DNA of 64,000 nt from Thalassococcus halodurans (lineage in GTDB: Bacteria; Pseudomonadota; Alphaproteobacteria; Rhodobacterales; Rhodobacteraceae), in NCBI RefSeq assembly GCF_900108225.1, contig NZ_FNUZ01000007.1, positions 1 through 64,000 of the forward strand, in the 5' to 3' direction. The first letter of the stretch is position 1; each line of letters opens with the position of its first letter. Shown here piece after piece: positions 49,302 through 57,683 of the stretch. Position numbers and translations under genes: made by a program. The notes under the pieces are model-generated. The model did not search any database and had not been told where the DNA came from. It saw only the letters and a program-made list of their open reading frames with translations.

Positions 49302-51806
49302 ATGTCACAAAACCAGTCAGCAACTTTAATCGTTGATCGCATGTCCTGCGCGTCTTGCGCAGGGCGGGTCGAGGCCGGCGTCGGCACGCTTGAGGGCGTG
49401 TCCGAGGCATCGGTGAACCTTGCCGCCGAAACGCTGCGCGTGGCGGTGGACGACAGCGCGCGCCTGCCTGATATCAACAAAAAGCTGGATGATCTTGGCT
49501 ATCCCGCGCGCAAGGCGTCGGTCGAGTTGAGCGTCAAATCCATGTCCTGTGCGTCCTGCGTGGGTCGGGTGGATAAGGCGCTGGCTACGGTGCCGGGTGT
49601 GATTGACGTGGCGGTGAACCTTGCATCCGAGACGGCCAAGGTGACTTACCTGCAAGGCGTGACCACGCCGAACGCCTTGGCGCAGGCCGCGACCGATGCG
49701 GGCTATCCTGCGTCAGTTGCGGGGGCCGACGCGGCACTGGATCGCGAGGCGGAAAAGGAAGAAGAGGCCAAAGGGCTGACGCGGCAGGTGATCATCGCGG
49801 CCTGTCTGGCTGTGCCTGTCTTTATTCTGGAAATGGGCGGGCATATGTACCCGCCGTTTCACCATTTCATCGGACAGACCATCGGTCATCAAGCCAGCTG
49901 GATCATCCAGTTCCTGTTGACGACCGCCGTCTTGGTCGGGCCCGGTCGCGCGTTTTACACGCGCGGCATCCCTGCCTTGCTGAAAGGCGCGCCGGATATG
50001 AACAGCCTTGTGGCGGTCGGCACGCTGGCGGCCTACGGGTTTTCGGTCATCGCAACCTTTGTGCCGTCGCTTTTGCCCGACGCCGTGCGCGCCGTGTATT
50101 TCGAAGCCGCGGCGGTGATCGTGGTTCTGATCCTGATCGGTCGTCTGCTTGAGGCCCGCGCCAAGGGCCGGACCGGTGCGGCGATCCGCAAGCTTCTGCG
50201 CCTGCAATCGCGCGAGGCGCGGGTGGAGCGGGACGGTCAGGTGATCGAAGTGTCGGTCGATGATCTGAAGGTCGGTGACGTGGTGATCGTGCGCCCCGGT
50301 GAACGGATCGCAGCGGATGGTGTGGTGCTGGAAGGGGCCAGCCACGTTGATGAAAGCATGATTACCGGCGAACCTGTGCCAGATGAAAAGACGGTGGGTG
50401 CCAAAGTGACGGCGGGCACTGTGAACGGGGCAGGGGGCCTGCGTATTTCGGCGACCCATGTGGGGGCCGATACGGTTCTGTCCCAGATCATCCGCATGGT
50501 GCAGGACGCCCAAGGGGCGAAGCTGCCGGTGCAGGGCTTGGTTGATAAGATCACCATGTGGTTTGTGCCTGCGGTGATGACGATTGCCGCGTTGACCGTG
50601 GCGGTCTGGCTGATCTTTGGCCCCGATCCTGCGCTGACTTTGGCCTTGGTCGCGGGTGTGTCCGTTCTGATCATCGCCTGCCCTTGTGCCATGGGTCTGG
50701 CCACGCCGACCTCGATCATGGTGGGCACGGGGCGCGCGGCGGAACTGGGTGTGTTGTTTAGAAAGGGTGACGCGCTTCAGGGATTGGCGGACGTGGATAT
50801 CGTGGCCGTGGATAAGACCGGCACAGTGACGCAAGGGCGGCCTGAACTGACCGATCTGGTGCTGGCGGATGGCTTTGACCGCGCCGGGGTTCTGGCCAAG
50901 GTCGCTGCGGTCGAGGCGCAGTCGGAACATCCCATCGCCGACGCCATTGTGCGTGCAGCGCGTGCCGAACTGGGCGGATTTCCGGATGTGGACCAGTTCC
51001 AGACGGTAACCGGCCATGGTGCCATGGGTCAGGTCGATGGCGTGACCGTTCTTGTGGGCGCTGATCGTTTCATGGCGCGTGAGGGTGTGGAAATCTCGGG
51101 CCTGACCGCGCAGGAAACCGCCTTGGCTGAAAGTGGCCGCACAGCGCTTTATGCGGCGATTGACGGAAAGGCCGCGGCGGTGATCGGTGTGGCCGATCCG
51201 GTGAAACCCAGCAGCAAGGCGGCAATTGCGGCGCTGCGGGCGAAGGGGCTGAAGGTGGCGATGATCACCGGTGACAAACGCGAAACCGCCGAGGCGATCG
51301 CGCGGGAAACCGGCATTGATCAGGTGATTGCGGGCGTTCTGCCCGACGGCAAGGTTGCTGCGCTTCAGGCGATGACCAAAGACGGCGAAAAAATCGCCTT
51401 CGTGGGTGACGGCATCAACGATGCGCCTGCTTTGGCGGTGGCCGATGTGGGTATCGCGATTGGGACTGGCACAGATGTGGCCATTGAATCGGCGGATGTT
51501 GTGTTGATGTCGGGTGATCTGGCGGGCGTGGTGAACGCGCATGAGGTGTCGGCCCGCACAATGCGCAATATCAAGGAAAACCTGTTCTGGGCCTTTGGCT
51601 ATAACGTGGCGCTGATCCCTGTGGCGGCGGGTGTGCTGTACCCTGTGTTCGGCATCCTGCTGTCGCCGGTACTGGCGGCGGGCGCAATGGCGTTGTCGTC
51701 GGTCTTTGTTCTGTCGAACGCGCTGCGCTTGCGCTGGATCGAGCCGGCCATGGCGGATGAGAAACCTGCCACACCGGCCCCTGTACTGAAGGAGGCGCAC
51801 GTATGA
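49302..51806 (+). CDS. copA: Copper-exporting P1B-type ATPase CopA
   Basis: An 834-residue P-type ATPase with two N-terminal metal-binding domains (CASC at 16-19 and 83-86) and eight transmembrane helices. The CPC motif is in [13 protein letters not shown], the phosphorylation site DKTGTVTQG and hinge [11 protein letters not shown]. It exports Cu(I). The ATG at 49302 is used because the frame's earlier start lies within the promoter -10. It overlaps cueR by 4 bp (ATGA). Confidence 0.93.
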   Translation: MSQNQSATLIVDRMSCASCAGRVEAGVGTLEGVSEASVNLAAETLRVAVDDSARLPDINKKLDDLGYPARKASVELSVKSMSCASCVGRVDKALATVPGVIDVAVNLASETAKVTYLQGVTTPNALAQAATDAGYPASVAGADAALDREAEKEEEAKGLTRQVIIAACLAVPVFILEMGGHMYPPFHHFIGQTIGHQASWIIQFLLTTAVLVGPGRAFYTRGIPALLKGAPDMNSLVAVGTLAAYGFSVIATFVPSLLPDAVRAVYFEAAAVIVVLILIGRLLEARAKGRTGAAIRKLLRLQSREARVERDGQVIEVSVDDLKVGDVVIVRPGERIAADGVVLEGASHVDESMITGEPVPDEKTVGAKVTAGTVNGAGGLRISATHVGADTVLSQIIRMVQDAQGAKLPVQGLVDKITMWFVPAVMTIAALTVAVWLIFGPDPALTLALVAGVSVLIIACPCAMGLATPTSIMVGTGRAAELGVLFRKGDALQGLADVDIVAVDKTGTVTQGRPELTDLVLADGFDRAGVLAKVAAVEAQSEHPIADAIVRAARAELGGFPDVDQFQTVTGHGAMGQVDGVTVLVGADRFMAREGVEISGLTAQETALAESGRTALYAAIDGKAAAVIGVADPVKPSSKAAIAALRAKGLKVAMITGDKRETAEAIARETGIDQVIAGVLPDGKVAALQAMTKDGEKIAFVGDGINDAPALAVADVGIAIGTGTDVAIESADVVLMSGDLAGVVNAHEVSARTMRNIKENLFWAFGYNVALIPVAAGVLYPVFGILLSPVLAAGAMALSSVFVLSNALRLRWIEPAMADEKPATPAPVLKEAHV

Positions 51807-52186
51807 ATATCGGTGACGTTGCAACCGCATCCGGCCTGCCCGCAAAAACGATCCGCTATTACGAGGACATCGCGCTGGTGACACCCAAGCGCGAGGCCAA
51901 CGGATATCGCGTGTTTTCCGAAAACGATCTGCACAAGCTGCGGTTTCTGGCCCGTGCCCGTGCGTTGGGGTTTGCCATTGAAGACTGCCGAACCCTGCTT
52001 GCACTTTATGAGGATAAGGGCCGCAGCAGTGCCGAGGTCAAGGAGCTAAGCCGCAAGCATCTGGATGAGATCGACCAGAAGATCGCGCAGTTGCAATCCA
52101 TGCGAAACACGCTGGCGCATCTGGTCGAGGCTTGTGCAGGCGATCACCGCCCCGACTGCCCCATTCTGAATGATCTGGGGCAATAG
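51803..52186 (+). CDS. cueR: Copper-responsive MerR-family regulator CueR
   Basis: A 127-residue MerR protein: helix-turn-helix ([30 protein letters not shown]), a dimerisation helix and the metal loop with C111 and C119 in [10 protein letters not shown], matching the Cu(I) ligands of CueR. It should bind the dyad at 49243-49261 and activate copA, including its own gene. Confidence 0.92.
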   Translation: MNIGDVATASGLPAKTIRYYEDIALVTPKREANGYRVFSENDLHKLRFLARARALGFAIEDCRTLLALYEDKGRSSAEVKELSRKHLDEIDQKIAQLQSMRNTLAHLVEACAGDHRPDCPILNDLGQ

Positions 52187-52270
52187 ACTGTCCGTTTGCG
52201 GTGGTTTTCATTTCCTGCGCCAGACCCTAAGAAGCGCCGGAATTGACGACATCCTTATGGTGCTGCCCGA

Positions 52271-52795
52271 ATGAAAGAGATGATCCCGACGTGGGTTGAT
52301 GGCGATCTGGTCGCAGTCGAGAAGCTTGAGGCACATCAGCGCGGGCTTTTGCACAAGGCGATTTCTGTCTTTGTGATCTGCGATGGCGCTGTGCTGATCC
52401 AGCGCCGCGCGATGGGCAAATACCATACGCCGGGTTTGTGGGCGAACACCTGCTGCACCCATCCCCATTGGGGCGAAAGCGCGCTTGATTGTGCGAACCG
52501 TCGTTTGCAGGAAGAGCTGGGGATCACCGGCCTGACGCTGGAGCACCGCGATCAGCTGACCTACCGCGCCGATGTGGGTGGCGGGCTGATCGAACATGAG
52601 CGCGTCGATATTTTCCTGTGCGAATTAGTGGAACGGATCGAGGTTGCGCCGAACCCTGACGAGGTTATGGACACAGCCTGGGTCGATATCCGCGAACTGA
52701 CCGTTCTGGTGCAAAAAGCGCCTGAGAATTATACACCGTGGCTGCGGATTTACCTGACCGAACACGCCGCGCGGATTTTTGGCGAAAACGACTGA
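52271..52795 (+). CDS. idi: Isopentenyl-diphosphate delta-isomerase, type 1
   Basis: A 174-residue NUDIX-fold enzyme that interconverts IPP and DMAPP. The catalytic motif WANTCCTHP (catalytic Cys near residue 61) and RRLQEELGI NUDIX-like helix are present. TPWLRIYL near the end matches the family. In Rhodobacterales idi often serves carotenoid and bacteriochlorophyll synthesis; no such genes are in this window. The start MKEMIPTW is the only good one. Confidence 0.9.
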   Translation: MKEMIPTWVDGDLVAVEKLEAHQRGLLHKAISVFVICDGAVLIQRRAMGKYHTPGLWANTCCTHPHWGESALDCANRRLQEELGITGLTLEHRDQLTYRADVGGGLIEHERVDIFLCELVERIEVAPNPDEVMDTAWVDIRELTVLVQKAPENYTPWLRIYLTEHAARIFGEND

Positions 52796-52850
52796 CGCGC
52801 GTCGCATTCTGGCATTTCCATCGTCGCTGGAACTGTTATTCTTATCGCTA

Positions 52851-52897
52851 AGGGGCAGGCGATGGCGTCGCCTTCGGCCAGCGGGCCGATAACCCCT
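52851..52897 (+). other. Structured leader upstream of creatinase
   Basis: Outer stem AGGGG (52851-52855) with CCCCT (52893-52897); inside are GGCGATGGCGTCGCC (52858-52872) and CGGCC-AGCG-GGCCG (52875-52888). The geometry vaguely recalls the fluoride (crcB) motif, but the conserved single-stranded AAC segment between the parts is missing. It begins about 160 bp upstream of the creatinase start. Function unknown; may be just a GC-rich stem. Confidence 0.35.
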
Positions 52898-53011
52898 GAT
52901 CACCCATCCTGAACGCCGGGATCTTGCTTTGCTGCCTAAGGGCCGCGGGGGAAGGTGTCGTCCTTTGCCTTGTGGTCCCTGTCGCAGCCCAAGATGCGAA
53001 GGAGTCCTTTG

Positions 53012-54214
53012 ATGGATCGTCCCCAGTTTTACCGTTTTCACCAAGGTGAAAAGACACTTCCTTTTTCAGACGCGGAATATGAGGCGCGCCTTAGTGGCCT
53101 GCGCCGGATCATGGCCGATCAGGGCGTTGATGCGGTTGTGCTGACCTCGATGCACAACGTCGCCTATTACTCCGGCTTTCTTTATTGTTCGTTCGGGCGG
53201 CCCTATGCGCAGGTCGTGACCGCGACGGATACGGTGACGTTCAGCGCGGGCATTGACGCGGCCCAGCCGTGGCGGCGGTGCTATGGCGACAACATCACCT
53301 ACACCGATTGGCAGCGGAACAACTACTGGCGCGCGATCCTGTCGGTGACGGGCGCGGGCAAGGTGATCGGCTATGAGGGCGATCATCTGACGCTGACCCA
53401 GATGGGGTTGCTGAACGATATGCTGTCGCCGTCGGCCACTGTCGATATTGCGCCCCTGACAATGCAACAGCGGTTCCGCAAATCCGACGCCGAAATCGCA
53501 CTGATCCGTGCGGGGGCTGCCGTGGCGGACGTAGGTGGATACGCGATCCGCGATGCCATCCGCGAAGGTACGCGTGAAATTGACGTGGCCATGGCAGGGC
53601 GCGATGCGATGGAACTGGAAATCGCCCGTCGGTTTCCCGATGCGGAATATCGCGACACGTGGGTGTGGTTCCAATCGGGCATCAACACCGACGGGGCGCA
53701 CAACCCTGTCACGTCCCGGGCCTTGCAGCGTGGCGATATCCTGAGCCTGAACACCTTCCCGATGATTTCGGGCTACTACACTGCGCTGGAACGAACCCTG
53801 TTTGTGGGCGAGGTGGATGACGCATCGCTGGCCATCTGGCAGGCCAATTTGGATGCCCATGAATACGGGATGAGCCTGCTGAAACCCGGTGCGTCCTGCG
53901 CCGAGGTAACCGAAAAGATCAACGGCTTCTTTGCCGAAAGGGAGCTGCTGCAATACCGGACGTTCGGTTATGGCCATTCCTTTGGTGTGCTCAGCCACTA
54001 TTACGGGCGCGAGGCGGGGCTCGAGCTTCGTGAAGACATTCCGACTGTGCTGGAACCCGGCATGGTGATCTCGATGGAACCGATGCTGACCATCCCAGAA
54101 GGGCAGGCAGGTGCGGGTGGCTACCGTGAACATGACATCCTGATCATCACCGAAGACGGCAGTGAAAACATCACCGGCTACCCCTACGGGCCGGATCACA
54201 ATGTGATCGGTTAA
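53012..54214 (+). CDS. Creatinase (creatine amidinohydrolase)
   Basis: A 400-residue member of the pita-bread (M24 peptidase-like) fold, close to creatinases. The start MDRPQFYRFHQGEKTLPFSDAEYE and the stretch MHNVAYYSGFLYCSFGRPYA are typical, followed by FGYGHSFGVLSHYYGREAGLELRED and EPGMVISMEPMLT. Creatinase splits creatine into sarcosine and urea. The start has an AAGGAG site; the upstream open frame (from 52955) has none. Creatine could also be replaced by another guanidino or amidino substrate. Its stop overlaps that of the MarR gene by 4 bp. Confidence 0.88.
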   Translation: MDRPQFYRFHQGEKTLPFSDAEYEARLSGLRRIMADQGVDAVVLTSMHNVAYYSGFLYCSFGRPYAQVVTATDTVTFSAGIDAAQPWRRCYGDNITYTDWQRNNYWRAILSVTGAGKVIGYEGDHLTLTQMGLLNDMLSPSATVDIAPLTMQQRFRKSDAEIALIRAGAAVADVGGYAIRDAIREGTREIDVAMAGRDAMELEIARRFPDAEYRDTWVWFQSGINTDGAHNPVTSRALQRGDILSLNTFPMISGYYTALERTLFVGEVDDASLAIWQANLDAHEYGMSLLKPGASCAEVTEKINGFFAERELLQYRTFGYGHSFGVLSHYYGREAGLELREDIPTVLEPGMVISMEPMLTIPEGQAGAGGYREHDILIITEDGSENITGYPYGPDHNVIG

Positions 54215-54681
54215 TCCGGTTTTGGGCCGGTTTGCAGGGGCACGCGGGACAGCGTGTTTCCTGCCTCGGCGATCTTCCCCGCCAAGCGGATGAACTCGGC
54301 CTTTTCGCTGTCGGACAGGCCGGGCAGGATGGCGTCCTGACAGGCTTCGACCACAGGGATCAGGCGGGTCAGGGCGGCGTCGCCTTCGGGCGTCAGGGTC
54401 AGTACCTTGGCGCGGCGGTCCTCGGGGTTGGTGGTGCGGGCGACAAAGCCCTTGGCCACCAGACGATCCACCACGCCTCCGATTGTCGGACGGTCATAGG
54501 CGATCAGACCGGCAAGCGTGGCTTGATCAATCTCGGGGTGGTCGCGCAACATCGCCAAAGCGGCAAACTGCGGTGATGTCAGATCAGACCCTGCCGCTTT
54601 CATCTGTTCGGCAAAGACCGAGACCGAAATCTGCTGAAGCCGCCGGATCAGGTGCCCAGGCATGGTGTAAATAATCGTCAT
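54211..54681 (-). CDS. MarR-family transcriptional regulator
   Basis: A 156-residue regulator with the MarR winged helix (LTSPQFAALAMLRDHPEIDQATLAGLIAYDRPTIGGVVDRLVAKGFVARTTNPEDRRAKVLTLTPEG, about 37-103). The start at 54681 is one of two close ATGs. It follows the AEC-family transporter by 45 bp. A MarR protein (MobR) controls a 3-hydroxybenzoate hydroxylase in Comamonas, and a hydroxylase of that kind is encoded 3 kb away, so that gene is a possible target, as is creatinase. Confidence 0.85.
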   Translation of the reverse strand: MTIIYTMPGHLIRRLQQISVSVFAEQMKAAGSDLTSPQFAALAMLRDHPEIDQATLAGLIAYDRPTIGGVVDRLVAKGFVARTTNPEDRRAKVLTLTPEGDAALTRLIPVVEACQDAILPGLSDSEKAEFIRLAGKIAEAGNTLSRVPLQTGPKPD

Positions 54682-54726
54682 GCGCGCAGGATAGGCGAGC
54701 GTTTGGCCCAAGGCCATAGCCCAGCG

Positions 54727-55647
54727 TCAGAACAACAGCGACAAAGTCAGCGTCACGGTGACGGCGCCCAGAAGCGTGGTCAAAACGATGGACGAGGCGG
54801 CGACGTCTTCGACTTCGTGGCGGCTGGCGAAGGCGACGAAGCTTAGGAACAGGGGCATGGTGGCAAAGACGATGGCGCCTTTGGTGGCGTCTGTGTCCCA
54901 GCCGATCAGCAAGCCAAAGGCCATGGCAACCAATGCGGGTTGCAGGAAGAGCTTGGCCGCAGATACCGCCAGAACGCGGGGGCCCGATCGGGTCAGGCGG
55001 TTTTGCAGCATCGTGCCGCCGACGACAAAGAGCGCGATGAACGGTGCGGCCGAGACGATGGATTTGATGACCTGAGACGTCCAGTCGGGCAGGTCGAGCC
55101 CCGTCAGGCGGAACCCGAAACCGGCGAACAGGCCGACCGCAACGGGGCTGCGCAGGAATGCCATCAGCAAGGGGCCGACGGATGTGTCATCACGATCCTC
55201 GGCCATCAGGGCCAGCGTTGTCATGATCGGGATAATGAAGGCGATTTCGGCGATGATGATCCATGCAAAGACCTCGTTCGCGCTGTCGGGCATAAAGATG
55301 GTCAGGATCGGAAAGCCCAGAAACACGCTGTTCGCGGTGGCGGCGCCCATCGCCAGAATGACACTTTGCGCGCCGTGGCCTTTCAGGACGAGGCGCAGAA
55401 TGACCCAGAGTAGGAAGCATCCCAACACCGACGCACCCGCATAAAGCGCCGCGTTTCGCCAGGCCTCGGCCCCGAAGCTGTCGCTGCCGGTGACGGCGGA
55501 AAAGAGCAACGCAGGGATACAGGCGTTCATGACGAACTTGTTCAGGATGGGCAGGCCTTCGGACGGGAACCAGCCTTGGTGCAGAAACAGACTGCCGATC
55601 GCGATCATCGAAAAGATGGGAAGCATCAGGATGATAATGTCGATCAT
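54727..55647 (-). CDS. AEC-family transporter
   Basis: A 306-residue protein with ten hydrophobic helices and the AEC (auxin efflux carrier) pattern: LNKFVMNACIPALLFSAV near the start and TLLGAVTVTLTLSLLF at the end. It may export or import an organic acid. The ATG at 55647 starts a normal membrane protein; the long open frame upstream is non-coding. It is transcribed towards the MarR gene. Confidence 0.82.
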   Translation of the reverse strand: MIDIIILMLPIFSMIAIGSLFLHQGWFPSEGLPILNKFVMNACIPALLFSAVTGSDSFGAEAWRNAALYAGASVLGCFLLWVILRLVLKGHGAQSVILAMGAATANSVFLGFPILTIFMPDSANEVFAWIIIAEIAFIIPIMTTLALMAEDRDDTSVGPLLMAFLRSPVAVGLFAGFGFRLTGLDLPDWTSQVIKSIVSAAPFIALFVVGGTMLQNRLTRSGPRVLAVSAAKLFLQPALVAMAFGLLIGWDTDATKGAIVFATMPLFLSFVAFASRHEVEDVAASSIVLTTLLGAVTVTLTLSLLF

Positions 55648-55825
55648 GGTCTTTTGGCCCGCGTGGTACTGTTTGGTTTTATTATGTGGGGTAAGGCCTC
55701 GGGGGAGATCGGGCAATGGGTTTGAGATTATGCGGGGCAAAAATTTTAGGCGTTGAAAGGGCTGGTTTTGCGACGTGCCAGCAGTTCGAAGCTGAGCCGG
55801 AGTCTGCAATAGTGCTGTGCCTAGG

Positions 55826-56452
55826 TCATTCCAAACGGGTCCGACTGTCCACGTAGCAGACAAATGACGGCCTTGCCTGATAGGTTCTGGCCAGATCGTC
55901 AGAGCCTCGTTTTTCGAGGTAGCCTGCCGGATCCTCATGAATTGAGGCGACCTGTCCATCCGTGTTCACAAAGGAATGGTTGTGTACCTTTGCCACGTCG
56001 CCGAACGTGTACCCGTCTGGCAGTTCAAAGAAATCAAAGGAAAACGACGAGCCGTAGGAAAAGACCGAACCATCGGACATTTCGAACACCCAACCCGTCC
56101 AGCCCATCATGGTCTCGCCCTTGATTTGGCTCATGACCTCTGACGGGAGTGCGAAAGGGCTTGGGTCGACGGATTTCACATAGAAATCGTCGATCGATGA
56201 ACCAGAGGTCACGAAGTGCCGGACAATCTGCTGGTAAGGCTTTTTAGATTTTCCGAAAACACCTTTGCCATGCTTTTCGTCGTCAAACCGGCGTAGCGCC
56301 AGATCGACCGTGGGTGCGGCCTGCCTTAGGATGACGCACGGCAGAACAAGCCCATCTGTCAGGGTGACAGAGCAACGACATTGCGGCCCATAGATCGGGT
56401 CGGTGCGGTCTACGTTCGCGTCCAGATACTTCTGAAGTTCATTGCCACCCAT
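55826..56452 (-). CDS. Unrecognised protein in an accessory segment
   Basis: A 208-residue soluble protein with three cysteines (PQCRCSV and FVCYVD) and an aromatic-rich central region (MMGWTGWVFEMSDGSVFSYGSSFSFDFFELPDGYTF). A conserved-looking end HNHSFVNTDGQ follows. No family recognised. The ATG at 56452 is chosen over a TTG at 56467. It appears more AT-rich than its neighbours, as is the metallopeptidase gene upstream; the two may have been acquired together. Confidence 0.6.
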   Translation of the reverse strand: MGGNELQKYLDANVDRTDPIYGPQCRCSVTLTDGLVLPCVILRQAAPTVDLALRRFDDEKHGKGVFGKSKKPYQQIVRHFVTSGSSIDDFYVKSVDPSPFALPSEVMSQIKGETMMGWTGWVFEMSDGSVFSYGSSFSFDFFELPDGYTFGDVAKVHNHSFVNTDGQVASIHEDPAGYLEKRGSDDLARTYQARPSFVCYVDSRTRLE

Positions 56453-56589
56453 TAAAACACATCTCAAAATTTCGCCGAAAAAGCCGTCTTGGAAAGGTAC
56501 ACATCAACGCCGGTTTTGAGCAACGGTCGTGTTTGGCGAGTCGGGAACTGAGTTGCCGTTCTGGTTGCAGCGCTAGTGTCGGATTTCGA

Positions 56590-57396
56590 CTAGGTCGCAG
56601 GAGCCCTTGGGTGTTTTGATGACGCGATCAAACGTCTTAGCTTTGGTCTGAGTGGCCAGACAAACATTCTGCTAATCAACGTAAAGGCTGGTCTTGAATT
56701 GCGCATCATTGAAAGTGCGTATTCGTTGGCTTCCCGTTCCTGTTCAGAAACCTCCCCCCCTTGGATGTGCCCCGATACGTGATGCCCTATTTCGTGATAA
56801 AACGTGAATTCCGCGTCCAAACGATTAAACCACTGCTCGACGCCTCGGGGCGTTTTAGTAGGCCATGTCAAAATAATACCGGAGAAGAGCAAGTTATACT
56901 TTCCTAAATAACCCAGTTCTGGGTGTCGCGGGATTACGTCTATTCGGGTAATGTTTTCGAGTGAAAGACCCTTTGTGGTGCTCCACGTTTCGATGTTTTT
57001 GATGACGATACTGCGGTCTTCGATGTCCGAGGCTATAAATACGGGTACCTTCTCGGCAACATGAGTAGCAGGCGCTTCGAAACGTCGCCTCGAAAGAATG
57101 TCCAGCGTCTTCCTGTGCATGGGGTGCAAATCACATTTTCGAAGCCTTTTAACTTCGTCTTCAAAAGCAGATGCATCTAATTCGCTCAGTATGGAGAGCA
57201 AAACTCCAAAGTATTTGGCCAGAGGCCCGCGAGGATTCTCAGACCAAGCGGCGGATGCCAGTTTTGCTTTTACGTCGCTGACGGACGCTGCGCCTTCTTT
57301 CAAAGCGTCGCGCCATGCATCCCGAGCGGTTTCTACGTGATCCGTCGAAATACCTCTTAACAATCTGTCTATGGCTGGATGGGGCTTCTTTTTCAT
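56590..57396 (-). CDS. ImmA/IrrE-like zinc metallopeptidase-domain protein
   Basis: A 268-residue protein with the zinc motif FYHEIGHHVSGH (about 195-206) followed by EQEREANEYALSMM, in which a glutamate 24 residues later fits the third ligand. This HExxH...EANxxA pattern is that of ImmA/IrrE (M78) peptidases, which cleave repressors. The N-terminal ~160 residues have no recognised domain, and no partner repressor is near. Base composition appears AT-rich. It could belong to a mobile element, a defence system or a stress response. Confidence 0.65.
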   Translation of the reverse strand: MKKKPHPAIDRLLRGISTDHVETARDAWRDALKEGAASVSDVKAKLASAAWSENPRGPLAKYFGVLLSILSELDASAFEDEVKRLRKCDLHPMHRKTLDILSRRRFEAPATHVAEKVPVFIASDIEDRSIVIKNIETWSTTKGLSLENITRIDVIPRHPELGYLGKYNLLFSGIILTWPTKTPRGVEQWFNRLDAEFTFYHEIGHHVSGHIQGGEVSEQEREANEYALSMMRNSRPAFTLISRMFVWPLRPKLRRLIASSKHPRAPAT

Positions 57397-57621
57397 AAGC
57401 GAATAGAAGCAGGTAAAACGGGCGATTTTCGGGCGATTAAGTTGTTTCCAGCAAAAAATATCGCCTTAAAGGGGTGCGCGACCCCATAGGGCAACGTTAC
57501 TTTTGCCCTTCGCGGTGTCCGGAACTGTGTGTTGTTTGGAGGCACTCGCGGGATTGTAGGCATATCCAAAAATCCCGATCGATGCGCGTTTCCCTGGACC
57601 TGCGCCATTTGCTGAGAGGGG

Positions 57622-57653
57622 TTGACTCGCGATTATAGTATGTATACTTACTA
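57622..57653 (+). promoter_or_regulatory. Promoter and operator of the flavin monooxygenase gene
   Basis: TTGACT (57622-57627) and TATACT (57643-57648, 15-bp spacing) form a possible promoter. An 18-bp near-perfect dyad TAGTAT-GTATAC-TTACTA (57636-57653, one mismatched pair) overlaps the -10 region. Such a position suits a repressor operator, MarR or TetR type. It lies about 30 bp upstream of the start codon. Confidence 0.55.
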
Positions 57654-57683
57654 ATATAAGGTCGCGACAGGAGGAGATGCCGC

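Noticed and set aside
49713-52004. Long minus-strand open frame of 763 codons opposite copA
   Set aside because: Its translation is rich in arginine, histidine and glutamine without any domain; copA and cueR are clearly the coding genes. High-GC codon bias creates such shadows.
52851-52897. Firm call of a fluoride riboswitch
   Set aside because: The conserved AAC linker and the second GAUG are missing and the downstream gene is unrelated; kept only as a low-interest structured leader.
57393-57608. Open frame of 71 codons upstream of the metallopeptidase
   Set aside because: No ribosome site and no recognisable features; the 287-bp gap is more simply a promoter region.
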